Origin: Candidatus Saccharibacteria bacterium UBA6209
GTDB taxonomy: Bacteria > Patescibacteriota > Saccharimonadia > Saccharimonadales > Saccharimonadaceae
Direction: 5' to 3'
DNA: 35,365 nucleotides
Assembly (NCBI GenBank): GCA_905370345.1
Contig: CAJPKE010000004.1
Coordinates: forward strand, 1 to 35,365
The position numbers and the translations under genes were made by a program. Positions 1 to 6,867 of this stretch are shown piece after piece. Below the pieces are notes generated by a model. It made no database searches, was not told the DNA's origin, and saw nothing but the letters and a program-made list of their open reading frames with translations. Numbering within the stretch: position 1 is the first letter of the stretch; each line of letters begins with the position of its first letter.

Positions 1-83
1 TAGAACTTTGCCTAATACTTCTATAATTCGAAATAATGAAAAGGAGAATATAAGACATACGTAGGTAATCCATTTACAAATAA

Positions 84-102
84 ATTGTTAAATATTAACA
101 AT
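84..102. promoter_or_regulatory. Operator-like inverted repeat upstream of small ORF
   Basis: Perfect 8-bp arms ATTGTTAA / TTAACAAT separated by ATA, about 85 bases upstream of the small gene that starts at 188. A possible -35 (TTTACA, 73-78) sits just before it, so a protein bound here would cover a promoter. The binding protein is not known; a role is inferred from symmetry and position only. Confidence 0.4.
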
Positions 103-187
103 GATAATGATGTGTTATCTTGGAGGGAAGAAAGTATGCGCACCCTTGAAGGTGGAGAAGCGGCATTTAAGAATAGAGGGGAAATAT

Positions 188-508
188 ATGAATCAGGCAA
201 GTAATAATAGTTCAAAAGCAGCAGAGATAAGAACAAGACTTTTCCAGGAAAATGATACTTGTAAATTAGAGTTTATATTTCCAGACGGCAATAAGATAGA
301 TATAAATACAGAAGAACCAGATACTGAAAAAAACTTGAAGAAAGTTTTTAACAAAATAATAAAATTATTATTGAAAGAAGATGTTGAAATCAAAGATCTC
401 CAGAAGGATGGTGGTTCTGGGATGGCTAAAGAGGTATTTGGTGAATATATAGAGTCTCTAAATAAAGAAGTTCAGAGTATACGAGATGAGATAAAAAATA
501 GTCTATAG
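188..508 (+). CDS. Hypothetical small acidic protein (106 aa)
   Basis: I do not recognise this protein. The frame is open from 101, but the ATG at 188 has a good ribosome binding site (GAGGGG about 6 bases upstream) and gives a sensible N-terminus (MNQASNN), so I prefer 188. The product is charged and soluble, without signal peptide or membrane segment: a Ser/Asn-rich start, a short beta-like stretch (CKLEFIFPDGNKIDI, about residues 25-39), then mostly helix rich in Lys/Glu, with a probable amphipathic helix at the C-terminus (SLNKEVQSIRDEI). The DNA is clearly more AT-rich than the flanking housekeeping genes and uses AGA/ATA codons freely, as does the STAND gene at 18525-22523, which suggests accessory origin. 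It is convergent with the deacetylase gene; whatever lies upstream is outside the window. Confidence 0.6.
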   Translation: MNQASNNSSKAAEIRTRLFQENDTCKLEFIFPDGNKIDINTEEPDTEKNLKKVFNKIIKLLLKEDVEIKDLQKDGGSGMAKEVFGEYIESLNKEVQSIRDEIKNSL

Positions 509-512
509 ACTA
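499..512. repeat. Perfect 14-bp palindrome over a stop codon
   Basis: TAGTCTATAGACTA is a perfect palindrome that contains the TAG stop (506-508) of the small gene and lies between two convergent genes. There is no T-tract of note, so a classical terminator is not clear. It could be a weak hairpin, a protein site or chance. Confidence 0.35.
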
Positions 513-529
513 GTAAGAAACGTTGACCT

Positions 530-1966
530 TTACGGATAAACGGCGCCCGGTGTCATATCGCCGATTAAATTTTGTACCGTTACGAATGAATAGCCTTGTT
601 GTTTGAGTGAATCAAGGATGCAAGGAACGGCATTCACGGATGTCTGATGAATGTCGTGCATTAAAATCACAGCTCCGTTGCGAGCGCCAGCGACAGCCCT
701 TGAACAGACGATTTCGCTATTACGATCAGCCCAATCGCGCGTATCGACAGACCAAACAACTGCCGACATTCCGCGCTGACGGAATTGCTCCAAAACCGCC
801 CGATTAAACGCGCCGTATGGTGGACGTATGATATTAGGCTTGGTGCCGACGGCTTGTTTTATGGTGTTATTCGTCTGGTCAATTTCGCTAGATAGTTGCT
901 CTATTGAAATCTTATTTAACTCTGGATGCGACCAAGAATGATTGCCTAATTGATGTCCGCGCGACTGCATACGGCGTAATGTATTGGCGCGTGCTGAAAC
1001 TTTGCTGCCGATTAGGAAAAATGTCGCCTTGGCGTCGTACTTATCCAATATATCCAACAGTTTTTCGGTGTATGGTCCGGGTCCGTCATCAAAAGTTAAA
1101 GCAATTGTTTTATTTGCAACGATAGGTGTTGGAGCTGCGGGCGCTGGTTTTGGTTTTTCTGCAGGTTTGGGGATGTTGGCGAATTTTCTCGCCGTTGGGT
1201 TTTGTAGATATTTAGAGACGGAGGAAATTGGTACGGTAATTGTCAATTCTCCGTAAGATGATGGCAGTAGCGACGCCTGACCGAGTGGCCAAGCCAATGA
1301 ATTGCCGTTATTAGTGATGATGAAATTAGACAAAGCTTCCTTATTTATAATTTCATTCAGGTCAATTTCTGGCTGTTGGCGCTGTTTGATGGTCTGAGAA
1401 ATGCTATTTTTGGCAGCGGATATGATTGCTTCGGCGGCTTCATCAGATTGTTTAGTAAAATCAGTCAAGCTGACGACTTCGCCAGATTTTTTGTCGAAAG
1501 TCCAAAATTGCGTCATTGATGCTGGATGTGCGCCGTTCATATCCTGCTTAATATTGACGATAATTGACAGCGCTTCTGAAGTGTTGTGCGTGACTTGATA
1601 GCCAATTGTTTCGGTCATTGGCTTATCAAAAACTGTCGCCAGTAAAACCGTATTTTGAAAATCGCGATCAATTTTATCAATTGACTCGCTAATTAAGCGA
1701 TTAATCTTTTCATTTTCTGTGATCGGATATTCAATTGAAACTTTTTCCCGTTTGTTATCTCTGGTGACAAATTTTGAGCGAATGCCAGAATATTTCGAAT
1801 CGGCAAAATAATACTTTTCGTCAGATGGCGCAGTCGTTTGTCGCGAGTGTGATTGATTGAGAAAATATATCCCAAATAGTCCTGCCGAAAATAGCAAAAT
1901 CAAAAACGGTATGATAATAAATAGTTTTTTCGATTTTGGTTTTGCTTTTTTTCTCTGAATGCGCAT
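530..1966 (-). CDS. Membrane-anchored peptidoglycan deacetylase-like protein (DUF3298-type + NodB)
   Basis: This is probably a cell-wall polysaccharide N-deacetylase that removes acetyl groups from GlcNAc or MurNAc outside the membrane. A basic N-terminus is followed by one membrane segment (about residues 15-36). Residues 55-255 look like the DUF4163/DUF3298 pair found in Bacillus PdaC-type enzymes. A Pro/Ala/Lys linker (266-283) leads to a carbohydrate esterase family 4 (NodB) domain. All five CE4 motifs are visible: TFDDGP (291-296), HSWSH (343-347), RPPYG (381-385), DTRDW (408-412) and LMHDIH (435-440), so the metal-binding Asp/His/His set and catalytic residues are intact. The start at 1966 is supported by a TATACT -10 box exactly 6 bases upstream. 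The gene is monocistronic and convergent with the small upstream gene. Substrate specificity cannot be read from sequence. Confidence 0.88.
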   Translation of the reverse strand: MRIQRKKAKPKSKKLFIIIPFLILLFSAGLFGIYFLNQSHSRQTTAPSDEKYYFADSKYSGIRSKFVTRDNKREKVSIEYPITENEKINRLISESIDKIDRDFQNTVLLATVFDKPMTETIGYQVTHNTSEALSIIVNIKQDMNGAHPASMTQFWTFDKKSGEVVSLTDFTKQSDEAAEAIISAAKNSISQTIKQRQQPEIDLNEIINKEALSNFIITNNGNSLAWPLGQASLLPSSYGELTITVPISSVSKYLQNPTARKFANIPKPAEKPKPAPAAPTPIVANKTIALTFDDGPGPYTEKLLDILDKYDAKATFFLIGSKVSARANTLRRMQSRGHQLGNHSWSHPELNKISIEQLSSEIDQTNNTIKQAVGTKPNIIRPPYGAFNRAVLEQFRQRGMSAVVWSVDTRDWADRNSEIVCSRAVAGARNGAVILMHDIHQTSVNAVPCILDSLKQQGYSFVTVQNLIGDMTPGAVYP

Positions 1967-1972
1967 ATTATA

Positions 1973-1978
1973 AGTATA
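1973..1978 (-). promoter_or_regulatory. -10 box of deacetylase gene (leaderless)
   Basis: TATACT on the minus strand, then 6 bases (themselves TATAAT), then the ATG at 1966. A start site 7 bases after the -10 box would place +1 on the A of ATG. The second hexamer abuts the ATG and is too close to serve that start. Confidence 0.55.
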
Positions 1979-2025
1979 GCACTAGTATTTTGGTTTTGTT
2001 ATTATCGATGATAAATGAAGATTAA

Positions 2026-2277
2026 TCTTCCGCATTAAGTAATCTAATTTCTTTCCCAATGATGTTCTTATCCGGCACGTTTTTTCCGCTTTATCTATTT
2101 CCAGAATGGTTGCGAAGTGTTGCTCAGTTTATCCCTCTGACTCCAGTTACGGACGGATTCCGGTTAATTATAACTGAACATGCAAGTTTTATGGAAGTTT
2201 TACCACAATTTGGCATTGTCGCGGCTTGGACTTTCGCGATTTACCTCGTGGCTATTAAATTATTTAGGTGGGAATAA
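2026..2277 (+). pseudogene. C-terminal remnant of an ABC-2 type transporter permease
   Basis: The protein from the ATG at 2059 (72 aa) is the C-terminal end of an ABC-2 permease: FLSGTFFPL, then PEWL, then IPLTPVTDGFR, then a last membrane helix ending in basic/aromatic residues. The resemblance continues in frame upstream of that ATG (residues NLISFP encoded from about 2041) until a TAA at 2023-2025, so the ATG is not a true gene start. About 250-300 N-terminal residues and any ATPase partner are missing; the space up to the divergent gene at 1966 is too small to hold them. No ribosome binding site is seen at 2059. I read it as a deletion remnant of an exporter. Confidence 0.75.
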
Positions 2278-2393
2278 TTATCTCAATGAAAATAGCCCGC
2301 CGAACGAGCTCAAGCTGAATGCGGATCTTTCAATCCGAGAAACAAGTAACTGTCTCAATCAGATTGTTATATAGCACACTAAAATAAAAAATA

Positions 2394-2888
2394 TCAACTT
2401 ACTCGTATGGTTGCTAACCATATGTCGATTGCAGTATAAAAACTCTCGGGGTTACTTCGAAATATCTTACGTCGTAGTTGTGATAAAATACGCTCATGTA
2501 AGGAATGTGGTCGGTAGACGCGCAGACGTCGCAGTGGTGCCATGGTTGTTGTGCTTGACTTGCCATCCCAGCAAGCCATAGGCAACATTGGTGTAAGCCT
2601 AATATCTATTGATGGGTCGACATCGTACGCAAATTCATCAATAAACACGCGTAGTATCACATGCCTCTCATATTGTTGGCGGCGAATTTTGAGGATGTGT
2701 TCGGGGATCTGCAGGTCTTGCCAGTCAAAAACACCAATTAGCAATTGACTGGTAATGCCGATGTGCTGCAGTTCTTGTTTCAAGAGTACGCATTTTTGGT
2801 AACACGACCACACCTCATCGCTGCCACTTGTTCCGTAGGGTAAGTCGCGAATCTTTTCAAATACTTTAATTGCTTTTTTGACTCTCAT
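2394..2888 (-). CDS. Transglutaminase-like domain protein (164 aa)
   Basis: Small soluble protein with the pattern of the transglutaminase-like fold. It has a candidate catalytic Cys in SCYQKCVLLKQEL (about residues 28-40), where a Cys is followed by a helix and then a G-I-x-S turn. A His follows in ERHVILRVFI, and an Asp in YDVDPSID, in the order Cys-His-Asp. The rest (GVFDWQDLQIPEHIL) fits the strand and loop between Cys and His. Basic C-terminus (SQLRRKIFRS). No signal peptide or membrane segment, so action is presumably cytosolic. It stands alone, divergent from the LysRS gene, and no clear -10 or ribosome binding site precedes the ATG. It could be a peptidase, amidase or non-catalytic relative; the family assignment is by motif order only. 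Confidence 0.55.
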   Translation of the reverse strand: MRVKKAIKVFEKIRDLPYGTSGSDEVWSCYQKCVLLKQELQHIGITSQLLIGVFDWQDLQIPEHILKIRRQQYERHVILRVFIDEFAYDVDPSIDIRLTPMLPMACWDGKSSTTTMAPLRRLRVYRPHSLHERILSQLRRKIFRSNPESFYTAIDIWLATIRVS

Positions 2889-2967
2889 GATAGGTAGAAA
2901 ATGGGACTACGTCTATGATATCACCGGAATGATCGCTCAACGTTAACTCTTTTGTAACAAGCTAGTG

Positions 2968-2973
2968 TATAAT
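2968..2973 (+). promoter_or_regulatory. -10 box of class I lysyl-tRNA synthetase gene
   Basis: TATAAT, followed by 7 bases and the ATG at 2981. There is no room for a ribosome binding site, so the transcript is predicted to be leaderless. No strong -35 at standard distance. Confidence 0.6.
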
Positions 2974-2980
2974 ATAGCAC

Positions 2981-4507
2981 ATGAAGTGGCTCGATGATAT
3001 AGTAAATACGTTTCAGGATGCTAATAAAGATATTTTGGTTGCCTCGGGCGCATCGCCGTCAGGTGTGTATCATGTGGGTCATCTGCGTGAAATTGTCATC
3101 GCTGATGCCGTAGTGCGGGCGCTGAAGCAAGCAGGCATTCGGGCGCGCCACGTTCACGTTTCAGACAATCTCGACGCCTTTCGTAAGGTGCCGGTTAATT
3201 TGCCAGCTAGTTATGAGCAGTACTTGGGTATGCCGCTTTGCATGGTGCCGTCACCAGATGATCGGTACGATTCGTGGGGGGATTTTTGCCTGAAGCTATT
3301 TCTTGATAGTGCTGATAAAATTGGTGTGACTATGGACGTGGTCTATGCCAGCGATAAATATCGGAGCGGGTTTTTTGTGTCGGCCATCGAGCGCTCGCTG
3401 AGCCGCATTGACAAGGCTAAGTCGGCTATCCAGGAAGTGTCGGGTCGGCAACTGGATGATCAGTGGTCGCCAATTCAAATCATGGAACATGGTCGTCTTA
3501 AAAATCGTCAGTTTGTCAGAATGGATAGCGATACAAAAACAATTACCTATCGTGGCCAAGACGGCTCGGAGCACACAGTTCGGTATGATGACGGGCAAGT
3601 AAAGTTGGATTGGCGACTGGACTGGCCGGGGCGGTGGTGGCTGCTCGGCATTGATATCGAGCCGTTTGGTCGTGACCACGCGACGAAGGGCGGTTCGTAT
3701 GATACCGGCAAACGGATCGCTCGCGAGGTTTATGACATTGATGCGCCAGTACCAGTGCCATATGAATTTATTAATCGCACCGGTGATACGAAAAAGATGA
3801 GCGCCAGCAAGGGTACTGGCGTGAACGCACACGACGTTGTTGATATGCTGCCGCCTGAGGTAGTGCGCTACTTTATCCTTCGATATTCGCCAGCCAAGCG
3901 GTTGTATTTTGACGAGACCGATAGCCTGGTGCGGCTGGTTGATGACTTCGCGGCGATGAAGCAGCATCCGCAAAATGAGCTTGATAAACAGCTATTATTC
4001 TTGTGTACTGACGGGCTAGATCAGCCAGCGGTCGGCTCAATTCCATTCTCGCATCTGGTTATTTCATACCAAGCGGCGCTGTGCGACATGGTAAAAACAG
4101 TAGAGATTTTGCGGCGCAGTTCGGAATATGCCCACATCGTCGACGAGGAAGAAGCAGTGATCATCACAGAACTAGGCTATGTCAGTCGGTGGCTGGAAAA
4201 GTGGGCGCCCGAGTCATTGAAGTTTCGTCTGACGGACGAGGTAAATCCCGATAAGTTCTCGCCAGAGCAAAAAGAATACTTGAGGCGATTAGCTGACGAT
4301 ATCGCCGAGGCGCCGGCTGGGGCTGATGGTAACTGGTTTCATCAAGCAATTTATGCCTACAAAGAGAGCGGTTTGCTGCCGCCGCGAGAGCTCTTCACCA
4401 CCATCTACCGCGTGCTCATTGGCAAAGATTCCGGGCCGCGCGCTGGCTGGTTCTTATCGATTTTGCCGCGGGATTGGTTGATTGAGCGATTGCGACTAGT
4501 CAAGTAG
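2981..4507 (+). CDS. lysK: Lysyl-tRNA synthetase, class I (archaeal type)
   Basis: Charges tRNA-Lys with lysine in the cytosol. This is the class I form, unrelated to the usual bacterial class II LysS. The Rossmann-fold signatures are HVGH (residues 31-34, HIGH motif) within GASPSGVYHVGHLRE, and KMSASKG (272-278, KMSKS motif). The length of 508 residues is normal for the family, with an all-alpha C-terminal anticodon-binding part. Class I LysRS is typical of archaea, some alphaproteobacteria and spirochaetes, and CPR lineages. A GC-richer codon use than the flanking AT-rich pieces is apparent. The gene is monocistronic with a predicted leaderless promoter. Confidence 0.93.
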   Translation: MKWLDDIVNTFQDANKDILVASGASPSGVYHVGHLREIVIADAVVRALKQAGIRARHVHVSDNLDAFRKVPVNLPASYEQYLGMPLCMVPSPDDRYDSWGDFCLKLFLDSADKIGVTMDVVYASDKYRSGFFVSAIERSLSRIDKAKSAIQEVSGRQLDDQWSPIQIMEHGRLKNRQFVRMDSDTKTITYRGQDGSEHTVRYDDGQVKLDWRLDWPGRWWLLGIDIEPFGRDHATKGGSYDTGKRIAREVYDIDAPVPVPYEFINRTGDTKKMSASKGTGVNAHDVVDMLPPEVVRYFILRYSPAKRLYFDETDSLVRLVDDFAAMKQHPQNELDKQLLFLCTDGLDQPAVGSIPFSHLVISYQAALCDMVKTVEILRRSSEYAHIVDEEEAVIITELGYVSRWLEKWAPESLKFRLTDEVNPDKFSPEQKEYLRRLADDIAEAPAGADGNWFHQAIYAYKESGLLPPRELFTTIYRVLIGKDSGPRAGWFLSILPRDWLIERLRLVK

Positions 4508-4742
4508 AAGCCCGTCTAGTGATTAAGCTTTTCAGGTGGAAATGGGGAGCAAAACTCTAATCGTCTGGCGGTTTTATTAAAATATATCGGTAATTTGCCC
4601 GCCTTCGCTCGCTTTTTTACCAAATAGCCATATCTGCCGCTTAAAACATTCTTTCTGTTTTCGAACACAGCTTTTATGTTTTGGAAAAATGCCTTTCTAT
4701 TTTGTGCGATTTTTACCGTTTTCCATGATGCTAACGCTGTAT
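4508..4742. other. Gap after LysRS gene; only an unstarted minus frame seen
   Basis: No convincing gene, tRNA or terminator. On the minus strand a frame is open from about 4753 to a TAG at 4516-4518 (near 78 codons). It has Lys/Arg-rich coding-like content (AFFQNIKAVFENRKNVL, then GRYGYLVKKRAKAGKLPIYF) but no ATG and no ribosome binding site at a GTG/TTG. It may be a decayed gene or chance. The + strand is T-rich in 4630-4720. Confidence 0.35.
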
Positions 4743-4748
4743 TATAAT
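4743..4748 (+). promoter_or_regulatory. -10 box upstream of mazG-like/thioredoxin-like pair
   Basis: TATAAT about 40 bases before the ATG at 4788. Unlike most promoters in this window it leaves a leader of some 33 bases, and the downstream start has a ribosome binding site (AAGGGGG). Confidence 0.5.
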
Positions 4749-4787
4749 TAGACTAGCTATAGTGAAGCTATGCCAGAAGGGGGAATT

Positions 4788-4928
4788 ATGACATTTGAAG
4801 AAGCGCAAGAGCTAGTGATGAATCATATTCGCGCGCGGAAGTGGGATAAGACGAATGATTCGCGCGGTTTGGCGATATCGTTGTCACTGGAAGCTAAGAA
4901 AAATTATAAGAAGGATACGACGTTATGA
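4788..4928 (+). CDS. Truncated MazG-like mini gene (46 aa), coupled to the next gene
   Basis: ATG at 4788 behind AAGGGGG; an in-frame ATG at 4770 is an alternative start. The protein begins MTFEEAQELVMNHIRARKWD, then NDSRGLAISLSLEAKKNYK. This matches the first helices of MazG-type nucleotide pyrophosphohydrolases, where R-x-W-D is followed by a D/R-L-A-x-S-L-x-x-E-A helix carrying the first acidic metal ligands. A functional MazG domain needs about 100 residues and the second EExxD-type acidic motif, which are absent, so the domain is broken after the Glu-Ala. The reading frame ends TTATGA, overlapping the ATG of the thioredoxin-like gene by 4 bases. It may survive as a translational leader for that gene. 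The MazG relation is my pattern reading over a short stretch. Confidence 0.5.
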   Translation: MTFEEAQELVMNHIRARKWDKTNDSRGLAISLSLEAKKNYKKDTTL

Positions 4929-5536
4929 AAAAGAGGTTTGGTATGAATAAAAAACTTATTGCGATTATTTCCGTCATAATCATCTTGTGCGGCGCTGCGG
5001 CTGGGCTGTGGTATAACCGCCAGCATTCTGCCGAGCAGCCGAAGACTCCGTCTACTAACGTGTCCGCCGCCGCCAAATTCAAGTCAGAATATCCGCGAGT
5101 GGCGGCGAATAATCGCTTCGTTTATGCCAGCGATAAAGAAATCCTCGATATCTTTGATAACGGCAGCGGCGTGGTTTTCTTGGGCTTTCCGCAATGTCCG
5201 TGGTGCCAGCATTTGAGTGAACACGTTGATCGGGCGGCTCAGGCTGAAGGTATTGATAAAATATACTATTTGAATATTCGCGATGCTCGCGCTAGCAACA
5301 ACGGAGTTTACCAAAAATTGGTCAAGAAATTAGAACCGTATTTGGAAAAAGATAAAAATGGCAATCCTCGAATATTTGTGCCTGATGTATCGATTGTCAA
5401 GAACGGCAAGATTATCGGCCGCTACAAAGAGGAATCAACTGGCGACGATAATATCACGCCAGATAAATATTGGACTAACGAAAGAATAGAGCGGACTTTA
5501 TCTCAACTGCGTGGATTTATGAGTCAACTGAAATAG
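4925..5536 (+). CDS. Membrane-anchored thioredoxin-like protein, CPWC
   Basis: Extracytoplasmic thiol-disulfide protein. A basic N-terminus and one hydrophobic helix (residues 10-29) anchor it; a low-complexity linker follows (31-50). The thioredoxin-like domain carries VVFLGFPQCPWCQHL with the redox pair at C91/C94, later followed by IFVPDVSIVKNGK, which fits the cis-Pro strand region and the GxxxG turn. Start: the ATG at 4925 overlaps the preceding stop (ATGA), implying coupled translation. The ATG at 4943 has its own AAGAGG site and would give MNKKLIAII, equally plausible. Convergent with the DsbA-like gene ending at 5543. Partner proteins and direction of electron flow are unknown. Confidence 0.75.
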   Translation: MKKRFGMNKKLIAIISVIIILCGAAAGLWYNRQHSAEQPKTPSTNVSAAAKFKSEYPRVAANNRFVYASDKEILDIFDNGSGVVFLGFPQCPWCQHLSEHVDRAAQAEGIDKIYYLNIRDARASNNGVYQKLVKKLEPYLEKDKNGNPRIFVPDVSIVKNGKIIGRYKEESTGDDNITPDKYWTNERIERTLSQLRGFMSQLK

Positions 5537-5542
5537 TGACAA

Positions 5543-6259
5543 TTATTCGACGCCGCCGGCCTTAAGAATACTTCTTAATCCGTTTTCTCCACCGACGAAT
5601 CCGCTGGTTTGATAATCGTTAATAACCATGTACGGCAAGCCATTCACGCCAAGAGAAAGAGCTTTTTGTGTATTATTATCAATTTCTTTTTGGTGCGGTT
5701 TTTTAGTCATACAATCAGAAAATTGCGATTCATTCATGCTGACATTTTTGGCGGAAGTTAGGAAATATTCTAGCGGAAGAGCAGGGATTTTTTTTGGCAC
5801 AGCAACGTTTTTTACGCCGATTCCTTTGTCGAAATAGTCGCTTTTAATGCGCGGGACGATATCGTGGGTGTACTGCCAATATTTATCTTGATCAGCAGCA
5901 CAAAACGCAGCGTGAGCACCAGTTTCGGTATTGTTGGTCATCTCTTTTAATAGCGTTACTACGCGATGCTCATAACGAACTTTTCCGGATTTAATATAGT
6001 CATTTTTGAAGAATTCTGTGCTGGTTGCGGCTTCGACCTCGGCGCAAAATGAACAAAAATAGTCAGTATAATCAATGAATACGTTTTTCGCGTCAGCGGA
6101 TCCTTGTGACATTTTTTCATTCCACGGTTTATTATCGCCAATGTGACGATTTGGCGGACGATTGACAATTCCATAGATAAACAAAGCTACAATTCCCACG
6201 ATTACAATTCCCGAAAGAACCCAAATAAGCGCTATGCCTGATGATTTTTGTCGATTCAT
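5543..6259 (-). CDS. DsbA-like thioredoxin-fold protein, CSFC
   Basis: Membrane-tethered oxidoreductase of the DsbA/thioredoxin_4 type. One N-terminal membrane helix (about residues 9-31), then FIDYTDYFCSFCAEVE with the redox motif CSFC at 69-72, a helical insertion with AAFCAADQDKYW, and GVNGLPYMVI as the likely cis-Pro loop before the active site. It is expected to introduce or shuffle disulfides in exported proteins. The start overlaps the stop of the CVPC membrane protein gene (ATGA, 6256-6259) and has an AGGAGA site 5-6 bases upstream, so the two are one operon. Extra cysteines (in AAFCAAD and FSDCMTKK) may form a structural disulfide. Confidence 0.82.
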   Translation of the reverse strand: MNRQKSSGIALIWVLSGIVIVGIVALFIYGIVNRPPNRHIGDNKPWNEKMSQGSADAKNVFIDYTDYFCSFCAEVEAATSTEFFKNDYIKSGKVRYEHRVVTLLKEMTNNTETGAHAAFCAADQDKYWQYTHDIVPRIKSDYFDKGIGVKNVAVPKKIPALPLEYFLTSAKNVSMNESQFSDCMTKKPHQKEIDNNTQKALSLGVNGLPYMVINDYQTSGFVGGENGLRSILKAGGVE

Positions 6260-6855
6260 ATTTTCTCCTGTTTAGATAATTCTGTGTACATAAAAATAAT
6301 TTGACCTGATTTATATAGCGATAATAAACTGAGCAGTAAAGCCAATAAAAGGACTATTATGCTGGCGATATTTGCGGCGGTGGCGGCGGCAGCTCCCGAG
6401 AAAAATAGGGTTACAATTGGCAAGATTAGTGATGTTCCGCAGGGAACGCAGCCGAGTCCAATTGTTGCGGCAATTGATGCGATTCCGCTTAGTCCGACTT
6501 GTCGAGACGCAGTTTTTTCATTGTTGCGATTATTCTTTGCTGTAAAAATTACAGCGGCGATCGATATACCTTGAAGGATTGACACCACCATAAGCAGTGC
6601 GCCATTTAGTGAAGTGAAACCTTGTTTGAAGATGTCTATAATCATCGAACCGAGCAGCGTGATTTTATCGATGATTGGCAGACGCGATATCATCAGCGGT
6701 CCGTAAAAATTGACGTTGATTGCGAAATAAATTATCACGGCGAAGGCGACGGTCGCGACAATTGTTATTAGGAAATATTTCGGTAAACCAAGCATTCTGC
6801 CGACTCCTAAAAGCGCTGATTTGATGGATTCCTGCTTGCTGCGAATTCGACCCAT
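6256..6855 (-). CDS. Polytopic membrane protein with a membrane-embedded CVPC motif
   Basis: A 199-residue integral membrane protein with about four hydrophobic segments (residues 26-46, 83-105, 121-153 and 160-185). The third contains IGLGCVPCGTSLILPIV, a CxxC pair (136, 139) flanked by glycines inside the membrane. This is the arrangement of thiol carriers such as DsbB, CcdA or VKOR, but I do not recognise the family. Start: the frame is open to 6906, yet the ATG at 6855 is preceded by a TATAAT box exactly 6 bases away, so I place the start there. It is followed by a coupled DsbA-like gene, which makes a role in passing electrons to or from that protein likely (inference). Transport of another substrate is an alternative. 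Confidence 0.62.
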   Translation of the reverse strand: MGRIRSKQESIKSALLGVGRMLGLPKYFLITIVATVAFAVIIYFAINVNFYGPLMISRLPIIDKITLLGSMIIDIFKQGFTSLNGALLMVVSILQGISIAAVIFTAKNNRNNEKTASRQVGLSGIASIAATIGLGCVPCGTSLILPIVTLFFSGAAAATAANIASIIVLLLALLLSLLSLYKSGQIIFMYTELSKQEKI

Positions 6856-6861
6856 ACGCCT

Positions 6862-6867
6862 ATTATA
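6862..6867 (-). promoter_or_regulatory. -10 box of CVPC membrane protein gene (leaderless)
   Basis: TATAAT on the minus strand, 6 bases before the ATG at 6855. It overlaps the last codons of clpB, so this is a separate promoter inside the clpB 3' end. Confidence 0.6.

Noticed and set aside
36..53. Mini ORF MKRRI after a TATAAT at 22-27
   Set aside because: Five codons, no further context; the nearby AAGGAG is followed by no start codon at proper distance.
2059..2277. Intact 72-aa membrane protein
   Set aside because: Family resemblance continues upstream of the ATG, no ribosome binding site, and it corresponds to only the last part of an ABC-2 permease.
3296..3973. 225-codon open frame on the minus strand inside the LysRS gene
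   Set aside because: Mirror frame of a confident, full-length LysRS gene; no family features, promoter or ribosome binding site.
4516..4753. Unstarted minus-strand frame of about 78 codons with Lys/Arg-rich content
   Set aside because: No ATG, no ribosome binding site at alternative starts, no recognised family; mentioned only as content of the gap.
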